Made by a program: the position numbers and the translations under genes. DNA of 64,000 bases from Allomyces macrogynus ATCC 38327 (lineage: Eukaryota > Blastocladiomycota > Blastocladiomycetes > Blastocladiales > Blastocladiaceae): assembly GCA_000151295.1 (NCBI GenBank), contig GG745342.1, positions 904,701 through 968,700 of the forward strand, read 5' to 3'. The notes under the pieces were generated by a model. It had not been told where the DNA came from. It saw nothing but the letters and a program-made list of their open reading frames with translations, and made no database searches. Below are positions 9,603-21,335 of the stretch, piece by piece (position 1 is the first letter of the stretch; each line of letters opens with the position of its first letter).

Positions 9603-12354
9603 ATGACCGCGCGCCGCCCGCACGGCCGTCCGAATCGCGGCTTCCGTGCTTCTGCGGCCGCGCTCGCCCTCCTCCTCGCGTCCATCGCGACACTCTCCCT
9701 CGCAAACCCGGTCCCTGCATCCAGCAACTCCACGTCCCCGATCCCCATCACCCTGGTCGCGTCCGATTTCAAGACCCTGTCCTTCACCGACGCCAAAAGC
9801 TCTGCCCTCCTCTACGCGCCCAACACGGTCGCCACAACCCGCGACGTGGTCGACGGCGCCCTCGTGATCCTCGATGCGACTAACGGCGCGGTCCACGCAT
9901 TAACTCCGTTTGCGCGCGCGAAATGGGTCGCGCATGTGCCCGACCGTAAGAAGCAGGTGGATATCGTGCTCAGCTGGTCGTCGGTGTGGGCGCAATTGAC
10001 GGCGTTTGTCGTGGACGGCGCGCAGTTGGTCCCGGCGGCGCGGGTGGATGAGGCCGAAGAGGATGTGGCGGGGCTGTGTGCGGGGTGGAATGGCGAGGGG
10101 CAGCGCGTGGCGGTGCTCGTGACCAAGGGCGGGTGGGTCAAGTATTACGTGCTCGATGTGGACCGCAAGGGCCGTGGGCCGGCCGAGGTCAAGATGCGTC
10201 GCGTATGTACCGATTTTCTCGTCGCAGTGATTTGACCGTGATCTCATCATGCTCCCTCGTCCGCTCCACAGATCCAAGCCAAGTTCGTCCCGTTGCAACC
10301 CGCCGAAGTCCCATCCGCATGTACGATCCCGAGCCTCGCGCCGCACCATGCCCTGATCGCGACCGGGCTCGGCAACGTCTACGACGTTGACTTCAGCGCT
10401 GCCACTGACCCGTCCCCGACGCCCATTTACCACGCGACCACCGAAATCCCGTCCATTGTGTCATTTTACCTCGACGGCGATACTGACACGGCCTACGCGC
10501 TCGTCGCCGAAAATGACTCGGCCCTGACGATCCTGTCACGGTCGCGCTCTACCACTGCATGGTACAAGGTCACCTCGGTCACGCTCAAACCGACGGTCAC
10601 GATCACCGACGTGTCGGGCGTGTCTGTCGCGTCCTCTGGCGCCGGGTTCGACCGCGGCGTGCTGGTCGTCACGGCCAAGGGAACCGGGTTCTACTACTTT
10701 GCGCTCGACCGTGTTCTCGCGGCCGCCGGGATCGGCAAGGCCGGCACGCGTGTCCTCGGCGAGATGCCTGAGGCCATGGAAACCAAGTCGTCGTGCACGG
10801 CGTGCAACGGGCACGGGTTCTGCTCGGGCACCGCGGCGGCGGCGCAGTGCGTGTGCCACGAAGGCTTTATCGGCGCGTCGTGTGACACGCGCAACCCCTG
10901 CCCGTGCGCGACTGACCGCGGCACCTGCACCGACCCGGTGCGGCCGGCCGTGTGCACGTGCAAGTTCGGGTACATGGGCGCGACGTGCTCGGTCCCCACG
11001 GTCACGCCCGCACTGACGCTGCGTGCGTCGAACCGGTTCGAGAATAAGGGTAGTGCCGAGGATAACGACGACCCAGAAGTCTACGTGCACCCGAGCAACC
11101 CAGACGATTCGGTGGTGCTGGGCACTACCAAGAGCAAGAGTGATGGCGGGCTGCACGTTTGGGCGATGGACGGGACGGAGCTGTGGTACGCGCCGGTGCC
11201 GAAAAAGTCGGGCCTGAATTCGGTCGATGTGCTGGTGAATGTGACGGTGCGCGATGCTGCGGGGAATGCTATGGGGGAGACGGTGGATGTCGCGGTTGCC
11301 GGGGTCCGGGGGAAGATCAACGGGATTGGCGTCTGGTACGTTCCCGTCGCGATTTTGGTGGTGCTCATTTTGCATTTCTTGATCTGACCAAGACACTCCA
11401 CCACATAGGCGCATCGACCCGGCCGCCATTTCCGCCAACCGCAAGACGCTCGCGGCCAACCGCAACGCGACGCAGGCCGACCTCGCGCCCGTCTTGATCC
11501 CGCTCACCGACTTCCTGCACGAGTTCGACAAGGACACCGAGTTGGAAGTCTACGGGTCGTGCGCGTTCACTTATTCGCCCAAGCACGCGTCCACCCCAGC
11601 CGACACGTTGCTCATCACGACCAAGAAGGGCGTTGCCTACCAGTTCACCGTCTCGGCCACGCGCACGTCCGCCAACAAGGAACCCACGGCGTCACTGACG
11701 CTCGCGCGCCGCTGGACCGTCGGGCTCGGCACGCAGCTCGAAAACTGTGTTGGCGACGGCGAGACGGGCGCGCTCTACATTGGCGAGGAGGCGATTGGCG
11801 TGTGGCGGTACGACCTCGGCGAGTTTGACGCGACCGAACCGCTGCCGGCCGTACCCAAGCCCACAATCAACCCAACCACGGGCCGGTTTGTCGTCCTGAT
11901 CGGGCACCGCACGTCCGCGCGCGACGCGGTGCTCGTGGACGCGACGCAGCTCGCAAACCCGGCGGGTCAACTGCATCGCGACGTGGAGGGCCTCGCGATT
12001 TACGTTGACCAGGCGTGCCCAAAGAAAACGCGCACGCTTGTCGTCTCGGCGCAGGGCGCCAACGAGTACAACTTTTATACGATCCGGTCGGCGACGGAGA
12101 TGCGGTTCCGTGGGAAAGTCGCGATCCAGACCGGGCCTGGTGGGGACGCTGTGACCAAGACGGATTCGTTGGCGGTGTCGAGCGCCAAGATGGGAGCGTT
12201 TGCCCGTGGGGTGCTGGTCGTGCACGACGACGCGACGACGGTGGGCGAGGATTTGGCGCGGGTCGAGAAACAGGCCACGTTCAAGGTCGTCGATTGGCGC
12301 GACGTGGACCGGCGCGTGCAGCAGGCCGGTGCTGCGGCCGCCGCGGGGCGCTGA
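9603..12354 (+). CDS. Secreted EGF + beta-propeller phytase
   Basis: Predicted extracellular 3-phytase that releases phosphate from phytate (Ca-dependent beta-propeller class). Exons 9603-10202, 10272-11335 and 11409-12354 give 869 aa. The N-terminus is an Arg-rich stretch followed by a signal-like core (ALALLLASIATLSLANPVPA). Residues about 45-365 look like a degenerate first propeller. Two EGF-like modules follow at about 371-435 (CTACNGHGFC, CVCHEGFIGASC, CTCKFGYMGATC). The C-terminal half carries beta-propeller phytase hallmarks: DDPEVYVHPSNPDDSVVLGT, GLNSVDV, ENCVGDGETGALYIGEEAIG, and DVEGLAIYVDQ followed by VVSAQGANEYNFY. The second intron (donor GTACGT) restores GVWRIDP. Dual-propeller and EGF-fused phytases are known, but the combination here is noteworthy. 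Likely role: phosphate scavenging. Confidence 0.9.
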
Positions 12355-12904
12355 GGAGGAGGAAGAGGAAGGCGTGTGAGACGCGTTTGATTGCTTTCAA
12401 TAGACTTGGTGCACGCCTTGCACAGCATCGTTGCAAATATCAAACAAATATTCTCGCAGCGGTGCGTCCCGCATCGATCGGGACGAAGAGTCGCCACAAG
12501 CGTGACCGCGGCGCATCGTGCTGCACGATCAGAACAACATGATGTCAAAATCGCTCGTGAAGTTGGTGCTGGCTCGCTCTCGTCCCGCGCGCCTCTCCCC
12601 CTCGCTCTTTATCCTCTCTCTCCCCTCCATCTGTCCTCGACAGCAAGTAGCACCGCACCGTCCTCCAACGCGCTCTTGTGTCGGTATCCAGCTCGAGCAG
12701 CAACAGCAGCAGTAGCAAGCAACAGCAGCGCCTGAGACCGCGTTTTGGATTACCTCGGCACACGACACGACGACGACGCGCCTTTGACCCAAGCCCGTGC
12801 ACTGCGACCAGCTGCAACCCGCTGCAGCCGCCCGAAGACCGTGAAACTGCCGCCGAGTCGTCCAAGCCGCGCCCGACCATCCTGTTCCGATCCGACTCCA
12901 CGCC
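12355..12904. other. Intergenic region, 550 bp
   Basis: 3' flank of the phytase gene and 5' flank of the CASTOR-like gene. It contains a CAGCAGCAGTAGCAAGCAACAGCAG-type degenerate repeat near 12700. I see nothing else that I can name. Confidence 0.4.
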
Positions 12905-14349
12905 ATGACCGCCGTCTGGGACGGCCGCTCCGTCCTTCCGCACGAGTACCGCCTCATTGCGCTGCCGCACGATGCGCGCGCGCTCGCCATGCACTTGGTC
13001 GTCGAGTGCATGTTGTTTGCTCCCGAGTGCGTGTCCCGTTGGTTCACGAGCGCGGGCGCAGCAGATGCGATGCGAGCGTGAGTTCTGACGTGACGACGCT
13101 GCTGTTCCCAGTGACACGTCGCTCTTCAGCTACACGGAGAACGAGGTCGAGGTGTCGCTGATTGTCGAGGACCGGCTCGCGGAACGGTTGCGCGCGCTCC
13201 ATCCGACTGTCGTCGTCTCGGCTGACACGTTCCGGTGCCTGCAGATCGACAATGAGCTCGGTACGTGCGGTTGTGCAACTGACAGGTGTATTGAGCGGAA
13301 ACTGACACTTGAGTCGCGACGCGTCGTGTGAGTTTCGCTTGTTGCAGATGTGGTGAACGGAAAACGCATCTCAGACCTGACGGGGCCTATTGCCAAGGCC
13401 GGCATCTCCATTTTCTACCTGTCGACGTACCAGACCGACCTGATTTTGGTACCGGCGCGCCCAGCACCTCCTCTGCCGCCATCTCCACCCTCTCACGCGC
13501 GTACCCTCTCCGCAGGTCCGCAACAAGAGCCTCGACCGCGTTCTCGCCATCCTCGACGCCATCACCTCCTCGAACCCGCCCTCCCCCAAACCGACGCACG
13601 CCAACGGCGACGCGTCGCTATCGACCGCCATGGAAACCCTGCTCCAGCTATCCCCATCTGCTGACGATGCGACCGCGCGCCTCCTGTCCAACTTCCAGGC
13701 GGCATGCCACACGCGCATTGCGCCGACGTCCGTGTGTATGGTCGGGCTCAACCGTGCGTACCTCGCGGCCAATATCACCGTCCTCCTGCGACACCTGTTC
13801 TATGACGACTCTCCCGGCCGGTTCGTCTCGTATACGAGCGCGGCAGAAGGAGTGTCACTCGTCGCGGCACCACACGTGCTCGCCGACTTGCCCGGTTATA
13901 TGGTGAACGCGTCGCTGGTCCCGATTCCGATGCGCGTCGTGACCGTGGACTTGACGCAGTTTGGGCTCGACCGGTACGGGCTGGTCTACTCGATGTCGCA
14001 CCCGCTCACGTCGCAGGGCGTGCACCTGCTGTACTTGTCGACCGTGCACTCGGCGAATCTCTTGGTTGGTACGCTTGCGCGAGGTGGCCGGCTCCTCTCA
14101 AAGTGCCATCTGACCATGCGGGCTTTCCCACTCCACGATGTAGATCACGGAGACGGACATGACGACGGCGTCCACCATTGTGTCCGAGTTATGCTCGACC
14201 GACTCGAGGACCGGCTCCGGGACGTGCTCGGACTCAGCGGCCCCAACGGCACCGTATCCGCCGCCGCCGACGATGGGGCCGTGAAGGGTGTGGCGGCGGA
14301 CAAGCCGATGGCGCCATGCAAGAGCACGCCCGCCGTGAGCGCCGAGTAA
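12905..14349 (+). CDS. CASTOR-like double ACT-domain protein
   Basis: Related to metazoan CASTOR/GATSL cytosolic arginine sensors of TORC1; the role in this organism is inferred. Exons 12905-13026, 13112-13260, 13348-13448 and 13516-14349, all in phase. The first ACT-type unit has DDTSLFSYTENEVEVSLIVE, FRCLQIDNEL and GPIAKAGISIFYLSTYQTDL. The second, after a Ser/Pro linker, repeats the same pattern: LLRHLFYDDSPGRFVSYTSA, EGVSLV, then GVHLLYLSTVHSANLLV. This tandem layout and the (F)SYT and ISI(F/Y)YLST motifs are family hallmarks. The C-terminus is ambiguous. An in-frame intron at 14069-14143 would give 376 aa, the unspliced frame gives 401 aa, and splicing at 14065 would give a tail starting ITETDMTTASTIVSE that fits an ACT helix better. 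Confidence 0.82.
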
Positions 14350-14806
14350 ATCACGCGCAGGTCATTTTTAGACCGAGAGGTGGGCGGGAACGTAGAATCG
14401 GGAGCGGTGCGCGTGCCCCGATGGAATGACAGTGATTCCCCTCGCGCCCTTGGCTGGCGAGCCCTGGGCCGTGTTGTAAATATGTACGTAAAAAAAAGTG
14501 AGCATAATATTGGCTGGAAACAGGCCTTGTGTAAGAGAAATGGGTCGAGACGGAACGGAAACAGACAGGACGAGGTCCAACGGAAAAGGCCAAATGACAG
14601 AAGACAAGCGGCGAACGAGACAACTACGCATGCATCAGCAACAAAAAAAAAACAACAAAGAACTAACCCAAAGACGATCGAGGGTGGAGGAGAGAACGGG
14701 TATGTGCACAAAGACGACGAAAAGAAATTAAAACGAGATCAAAGAGGGCGATAGATCGATCCAAGGTGGGACAAAACGCAAAAGAACCGGCACTGCGTCG
14801 CGACAC
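14350..14806. other. Convergent 3' region
   Basis: This is the gap between the tail-to-tail CASTOR-like (+) and glutaredoxin-like (-) genes. It is AT- and A-rich, including an A9 run near 14645, as expected for two 3' UTRs. No other gene is seen. Confidence 0.45.
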
Positions 14807-15316
14807 TCACGCCGCTGGGGCGTCCTTCGGCGCGGCCGCAGTCGGTGCGTCGGGTGTCGCAGCGATGGGCGCGTCGCTCTCGAGCGGCACAACGTTGCTC
14901 GGGTCGGCATCGAGCGGGGTGCGACCATTGTTCTGTGCCGCGAGCGCGGCGGCGGCGGTCACGTCGTTCAAGAGCTTGCCGGCATCGACGCGGTGCATGC
15001 CCCACAGCGTGTCCTGCAGGTGCACGACCGGCACGTCGAACATGTACTTCAGGTAGGCGCCCTTGGACTCGGGGTCGTGGATATCTGTTATCACCGGTGC
15101 GCACACAGGTCAGTTGCAGGAACGGGATAAAATGGGAGGGTGGACAGCACGTAACGCACCGACTTCCTTGAGCTCAAACGGCACATTCTCCTTGGCGGCG
15201 CGCTTCTGCACCGTCTGAATGACGTGTTTGGCCTCTTCGCACAGGCCGCAGTCCTTGGTCTTGAACAAGCTCACCTGCAGCAGGCGGCGTGCGCTGCGCA
15301 CGGCGGCAGCGGACAT
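14807..15316 (-). CDS. Glutaredoxin-like (DUF836-type) protein
   Basis: 144 aa from exons 15160-15316 and 14807-15084; the junction restores ELKEV-DIHDPESKG. It shows a thioredoxin fold: strand LLQVSLFKTKDCGLCEEAKHVI with a CxxC active site (DCGLC), then the cis-Pro segment DVPVVHLQDT. This matches the small glutaredoxin-like family of yeast YDR286C and human C5orf63. Those proteins are poorly characterised and thought to be thiol oxidoreductases, often mitochondrial. The start MSAAAVRSARRLLQ is Ala/Arg-rich and could be a weak presequence. The last 45 residues are an Ala/Pro-rich extension beyond the usual domain. It shares a 638-bp divergent promoter region with CTF4. Confidence 0.83.
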
Positions 15317-15954
15317 GGTCGATGGGGGTCGGCGAGTGCGTCGGAACCCGACTTGGATGGGCGAGAACGAGGAGTTGGTACTGGGGCCGATGTTTTTGCC
15401 GAGAGAGCTGCGTCCGGTAATCGCAGAGGCTCGACGGGGTAGGGAAATGGGCTCGTAATGGATTGCAGCAAGCGGCCTCCAGCTCGTGCGACCGGTTGTT
15501 GATCCTGATTATTGCCGTCGCTGGGTGCTGCGTGCTGTTGCGGGCGAGAGGAGAGCAAAAGCAAGCGATGCTCGTTGCCAAGGCAGCACGGCGCGGGAGG
15601 GACGCAACAAGTTGGCTTGGTTTGTTGCTGTTTGCTGCCGTTCTCGTTTGCCTCTGATAAAATTAACACTCCCCCGCCAAACATGTGGGGATTGAGAGTT
15701 GTGACAAGCGACTGACACAAACAGATCCTCCATCCTCGTCAGTGACAGGTGTTTGTTCATCCTGCGACCTCGTTCTTCCTCGTATTCCTCGTCGACGACG
15801 CCGCGGCCGTTCGACGTCCCACTTTTCCAGACCGTCGTTATTCCCTGCAACTTGCTGCAAGAGCTCGCCATAACCACGAATATCCATATTCCCGTTCCAC
15901 TGAAGCGTTCAACCTTGCCTGCGAGCCACTTCCGACCACGCTTTGCATCTCGCA
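15317..15954. other. Divergent promoter region, glutaredoxin/CTF4
   Basis: 638 bp between two head-to-head ATGs. It is less GC-rich than the flanking genes. No TATA box or extra exon is evident. Confidence 0.45.
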
Positions 15955-18900
15955 ATGACCACTCCGACCGGCTCGGCCGGCCCGCGCGTCAACCACACGC
16001 TGTGGGGCACGCCGCGAGCCCTGTCATATTCGTTGGACGGCTCGTCCGTATCATCGCCGTTGAAATACCGCTTTGTCCCGGCTGGAGATCTTCATTGACC
16101 ACTCGAGGCGGTTGGTCCCCACAGCATTCTCGCCACGACTGAGGACACGGGTATCGCGCGCCTGTTCAAGACCGACCTGCAGTCGCGCGAGTCGGAGCCC
16201 GCGCAGCTCACGCACGCGTCGCTGCAAGATGCGAATGCGATTGCCTGCCACGTACGGGCGACCCAGCGTCCGTTCGCCGCTGGTTACCTTGCCGCTGATG
16301 CTCGCATGTTCCCGTCGTAGCGGTCCATAGTGGCCGTCAGCGCCAAGGGCACCGTCATGCTCTTTGGCCTCCCCGCGGGCGAGTACCTCCGGCTCGTCAC
16401 GCGGCACACACTGCCCGTAACGTGTCTCGACTTCAGCATGAACGGGCAGCTCGTTGCAAGTGGATCCGAGTATGTGTTGGGTGGACTAGTCGCTCCCCGT
16501 AGTTCTCGACTGATTGTGTTGTTTTGTGGGTGCTGCAAATCAATAGAGATCATTCCATCCGCATCACGTCGACGGAAAACATTGAGGAAATGTTTGAGCT
16601 GAATGGCCACAAAGCGCCCGTCACGAGCGTCGCGTTTGACCCGCTCGGCACGTACTTGGCGTCGGCCGGGTGCGACGGCCGGTTGCTCGTGTGGAACGTG
16701 CAGGAGCGGTCGATCGCGGCCGACTTGTCGATTTTGAGGAGTTTGCGCGACGTCACGTATGTTCACGCTGCCTGTTCGATCGGCCAATTTCTCTCTTCTT
16801 GGGCTAACGAGCAATTGTGTGCCCCAGCGCCAAGGACGCGCCCAAGCTGCGGTGGTGCCCATCTGGCAAGTACATTGCCGTGTCGGGTCTCGGCAACGAG
16901 ATTGCGCTCGTCGTGCGGAACAAGTTCACGGTGCACGCCAAGCTTGCGCAGCACAAGCAGGTCCGTCCATTTCCTTTCCACCCTGCTTGCCCGACCGTTC
17001 CTCACATCCCACCCCGCACCCTCGCAGCCCGTGACCGCGCTCGACTGGTCTCCAAATGGCCGCTTCCTCGTAACTACGTCGCTCGACAGCCGCGCGTTGA
17101 TTTGGAACGTCGAGGCGCTACTCACAACGGGCGAGATACCGTTCCTGTCGCCGCCCAGGCTCGTGCGGTGGCAAACGAACCGCAATACTCTGGCGATCAC
17201 GCTCGAGGACCAGACGCTCACCATGATCGACGGCCCGATTGCCGACGAAGTCGTAGCCACACGGCGCGTCACCGACGACCAGCGCATGCTCGACTTGTTC
17301 AATGACGCGAGTGCGCCGGCGGCGGCGATTACTGCTCGGCCGGATCCGATTCGTGGCGATGCGGGTGCTGCAGCAGTGGTGCCGCCCGAGGTGGAGGTGG
17401 AGGTGGACGACGACATGGATGCGTCCGACCTGGACGATTTTTTGGTCGACGACGAGGACGGGAACAAGTCGCGCAAGGAGAAGAAGGAGGACATGAAGAA
17501 GCAGTTTCTGAGAGGTACCCAGTCCTTCTCGGCATGTTGGCTGTTCGGGTGTGGCCATCAATACTGACCACTCGCGCACGGTTTGAAGCTGGTTTCACGG
17601 AGGCGACGCCAATGCAGTCTGCGTTCCAGCCGGGCTCAACGCCCGTCATGGGGGGAAAGCGGTATCTTGGTGCGTCTCCTCCTCGTCCACTTATTCAACT
17701 CCCCTCACCAACTGACCAACACTCCCCCCATCTACGTGCGTTTTTCCAGCGTTCAACACGACGGGCGTCATCACGTCGGTCGAGCAAGACGTCCGGCACG
17801 CCTACCACATTGAATTCCACGACAAGTCGCGCATGCGGCGCCCCGTGCAATTCAACGACCCGCGCGAGTTCACCTTGGCCGCGCTCTCCACCAAGGCCGC
17901 CGTGTTTGCCTGCCCCGGGTCGACTGCGCGCCCTGACCCGCTCGCCATTGACGACCTCAAGATCGACGACGAGGAGCTGCCTGGCGCGCTGCACGTGCGC
18001 TTGCTCGACACTTGGAGTGCCGGCACACGGCCCTCATGGACTTTTCCGTTCCCCAACGACGAAGTGCCCGAAGGGCTCGCGGTCGGGCAGAACCATGTGG
18101 TCGTGGTCACCGACGGCGGCACCGTGCGCATCCTGTCGATTGGCGGTGTCCAGCTGCACGCATTCTCGCTAGCCGGCCGGTTTGTTGCGTGCACAGCACA
18201 CCTCAACTGGCTGATGCTCGTGACGCACGCGGCGGCGCCGTTCAACGGTAACCAACAGCTCGACGTCACCGTCTACGACCTCAACCAACTCTCCGTCATT
18301 CACGACGGCCGGCTCCCGCTCACCCCGCGGACCCACCTGACGTGGGTCGGCGTTTCCTCGCAACTGATCCCGCTCGCCGTCGATTCCGCGGGGGTTCTCC
18401 GCGGACTCGCGATTGGCGGCGACCGGCAATGGACGCCGCTGCTCGATACCGCGCAGCACGTGCCGAAACCGTCCGCTGTGGACGGCGGACCGACGCACTC
18501 GTTTGCGCACTGGCCCGTGGGCATGGTAGCGACTACGTTCCTGACGATCCTGTGTCGCGTGCCCGCCAATGTACCCGCGCACCGCGCGGTCCCGCCGTTC
18601 CCGCGCCCGGCCATGACCGAGATCGAGGCCCAAGTGCCAAACGTGCTTGGCGCGGCGACCGCACCGCCCACGGGTATGCCGGACGACCGCGGGTCGCTCG
18701 AGACGCAGTGGATCACGGCCGGGTTTTTCCACCGGCACGCGGCCGCGCACGCAGGGTTGGACCTGGACGACCTCGTCGGTGCCGCCGACCGTGCCGCCAA
18801 GGACCGCGATAAACTCGCGCTCGTGCTGATGCAGGCCGCGTGCAAGGCCGAGCGCGTGCAGCGCGCGCTGGATCTCGCGGCCGCGTTGGTGCTCGACGGG

Positions 18901-19569
18901 TCGCTGGACAAGGCCGTCAAGGTGGCTGCGTTCAACCAGATGCCCGCGCTTGGGGACCGAATTCGTCAGATTCAGCAGGTCCGTGAAACCGTGGATCCGT
19001 TGGATGCGTTGCTCGATGACGACGTGCCGCCGCCGGCTACTGCGCAGCGGTCGCGCCGGTCGGCGTATGGCGCGAGCTCGGCGTCGTCGGCGTACGCCCC
19101 GTCGGCCGCGACTCACTGGACGGCCGATCCGGTCGATGCAGACGCGCCCGCACCGACGATCCCGCAGCGCCGGTCGCGCCGCAGCCAGTACGGCCCGAAA
19201 GATGATTATTCAACCACCGAACCGATCGTCGAGCCAGAAACCAAGCGCCCGCGCATGAGCAATCCGTTTGCGCGCAAATTGTCGGCGAATCCGTTTGCGA
19301 CCATGAACAGCGGAGGGGTTGGGGACACGCTCGCGCGAACGTCGTCGTTTGGCGTCGTCATGTCCGGGTCGCCCGCGCCCGCGCCGGCCGCGGCAGGGCG
19401 GACGAGTGCGACGCGGCAGTCGACACTGAGTCATATGATGGGCGTGCAGACGACGGCGCGGAAGAGTGGGGCGAGTGAGCGCGTGGCGACACCGGCGGCG
19501 GCCGGAGCGGCGGACGGGATGGATGTGGATCAAGATACTCAGGATCTGCCGGCGGACGACGAGGTTTGA
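15955..19569 (+). CDS. CTF4: Ctf4/Mcl1/AND-1 replisome adaptor
   Basis: Trimeric hub linking CMG helicase to polymerase alpha and cohesion factors in the nucleus. Eight exons: 15955-16043, 16125-16251, 16321-16469, 16547-16756, 16828-16960, 17028-17514, 17589-17669 and 17750-19569, giving 1031 aa. The N-terminal WD40 propeller (about 1-310) shows DGSILATTEDTGIARLF, LVASGSEDHSIRI, FDPLGTYLASAGCDGRLLVW and LDWSPNGRFLVTTSLDSRA. An acidic linker follows (MDASDLDDFLVDDEDG). The Mcl1/SepB middle propeller begins near residue 398 (SAFQPGSTP, RHAYHIEFHDKS, FACPGS). A C-terminal helical bundle follows (about 690-800, DKLALVLMQAACKAERVQRA). The tail is disordered with a basic NPFARKLSANPF segment. No HMG box is seen, in contrast to animal AND-1. 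Every splice junction restores the WD or Mcl1 consensus. Confidence 0.93.
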
Positions 19570-20306
19570 TGCATGGTGATGGTTAGGGGCGATGCGGTTT
19601 CGTTTCGTTTAAATGTGATTTGATTCGGTGTGACTTGCAAGGTCGTTCGTTTGCTGGATACGATAACGCCAGCTCGATGTCAACTTGGCCCGTTGCTTTA
19701 TCAAATGAGGAGAGTAATATGGCAAGAAAAAGTACAAGATGCAAGAGCAAACAGAACGAACGTATTGTCGACCGTCGCATCACCAAAGAAATCAAAACGT
19801 AACAACATGCCGAACCGAGAACCCTGACCCTCCCACATCAACACATCAACAACAAATGCCAAACTTAAATCAATGCCGAATCGTAGTCGCGACAGGAATG
19901 CCGCGCCCAAACTGGTGGCCGTGACGACGCTGCACAAGCACCACAGCGCCAACCGCGGCCGCGACCAGCACACCTGCGCCGACCGCCAGCTGTGCCTGAC
20001 CAGTCGTCGACCCTTGATTCGCGGTAAAAGCACTCGCCCCAGCCGCCGCCGTCGCGGGGTCGGCATCGTGCTGCACGAGACGCTGGCCGCGCGGCTGGGA
20101 CTGGATCGAGGTTGTGGCATACCAAACCTGAGCTGCACCGGGATGTCTCGCGCCTCGCCGAGAGGGCAAGCGTGATTCGCACGCGCGACAAAGTCCCCTT
20201 AGGCCGCGTCGCCTTCAGCGAACGCACTGGCACTGCAGCGGCCGAGACTTCCTCGAATAATTGGCCACCCACCTAGGACTAACTTCCCGCATTTGAATCA
20301 GGAACC
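19570..20306. other. Intergenic region with possible small TM ORF
   Basis: 3' flank of CTF4 and 5' flank of SDE2. On the minus strand, 19870-20169 encodes a protein-like frame with one hydrophobic helix (LAVGAGVLVAAAVGAVVLV) followed by a basic tail. It has no in-frame ATG, so it would need an upstream exon. I do not call it a gene but note that it may be a small single-pass membrane protein. Confidence 0.3.
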
Positions 20307-21335
20307 ATGGTCATTCTCCAAGCCTACGTCGCCTTCCCGAACGCGGCCCATCGCGTCGTGGTGCCCCTGTCTGACGCAACCGCGGCCACGGCTGCCGACC
20401 TCGCAGCGGCTCTGGCGCTTCCGACCGACACGGCCTACCTCGCTACAGAAGCTGGCCGTATTCTCGCCGCCGACACGCTGCTCGCGCCGCTCGCGCACGA
20501 TGCCAACGTGTTTGTGCAAGTGCTTGGCCGCCTGTGCGGTGGTAAGGGCGGGTTCGGATCGATGCTGCGCGCACAGGGCGGGCGCATGAGCTCCAAGAAG
20601 ACGACCAACTACGACTCTTGCCGCGACCTGAGCGGGCGCCGGCTCAAGACGGTCAAGGACGCCAAGCTGTACGGATTGGCTGATTTTCAACGTGCCCGAA
20701 ATCATGAGCTGATGCACGACTTAACACCAATATAGGATGACCGAAGCGCTGGAAAAGATTGCTGAAAAGGAGGCCGAGCGCGAGGCGCGCATTGCCAAGA
20801 AGATCGAGCAAGGGCTCAACCCGCCGCAAACGCGCAAGCGCCGGTTCGACGATGCCACGTACGACCGCGAGCACAAGCAGCTCGTGGGATCGATTCGCGA
20901 CGCCGCGTCGCAAGGTACGCACATTGGCATTGACACGAGGCTAAATTGAGTTTGTCAAGTTAACTATTCGATGTGACACGCTGTCATAGTCTTCAAGAAC
21001 CCGAAACGTCAACGCACGGCCTCTGAGTCGGACGAGTCCGATTCAGAGGAACAGGCGAGCTCCAGTTCGTCTTCGTCGTCATCTTCTCCGTCTGCTTCCG
21101 CGCCAGCATCCTCGTCGAACCAGCAAAGAAATCGCGCATTGGCCTTGTCGTACTGGTGCGTCCCCACTCAATCTTGCTTTGGTAACGATTCGATGGGCTC
21201 GTCCTCAACCCGCTTCCGGTCTATAGGGACGAAGCGCTCTCGTCGGACTCGGAGTCTGAGGGCGAAGAAGACAAAGCTAAACCTGAGGCCGAAGCCGGCA
21301 TCTCAGGCGACGCAAAGGAGCAGATTGCCGCCTAG
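20307..21335 (+). CDS. SDE2: Sde2 splicing/genome-maintenance factor
   Basis: 271 aa from exons 20307-20668, 20736-20914, 20990-21155 and 21227-21335. The N-terminus is a ubiquitin-like fold ([20 protein letters not shown]) ending in the diagnostic processing site [19 protein letters not shown]. In fission yeast a deubiquitinase cuts after GG and the C-terminal KGG-ended fragment joins the spliceosome to promote splicing of selected introns. In human cells Sde2 acts in replication-stress control. The conserved block [17 protein letters not shown] is present as [17 protein letters not shown]. It is followed by a charged coiled segment ([19 protein letters not shown]), a Ser-rich acidic stretch and an acidic C-terminus. 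The organism is intron-rich, which fits the role. Confidence 0.93.
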
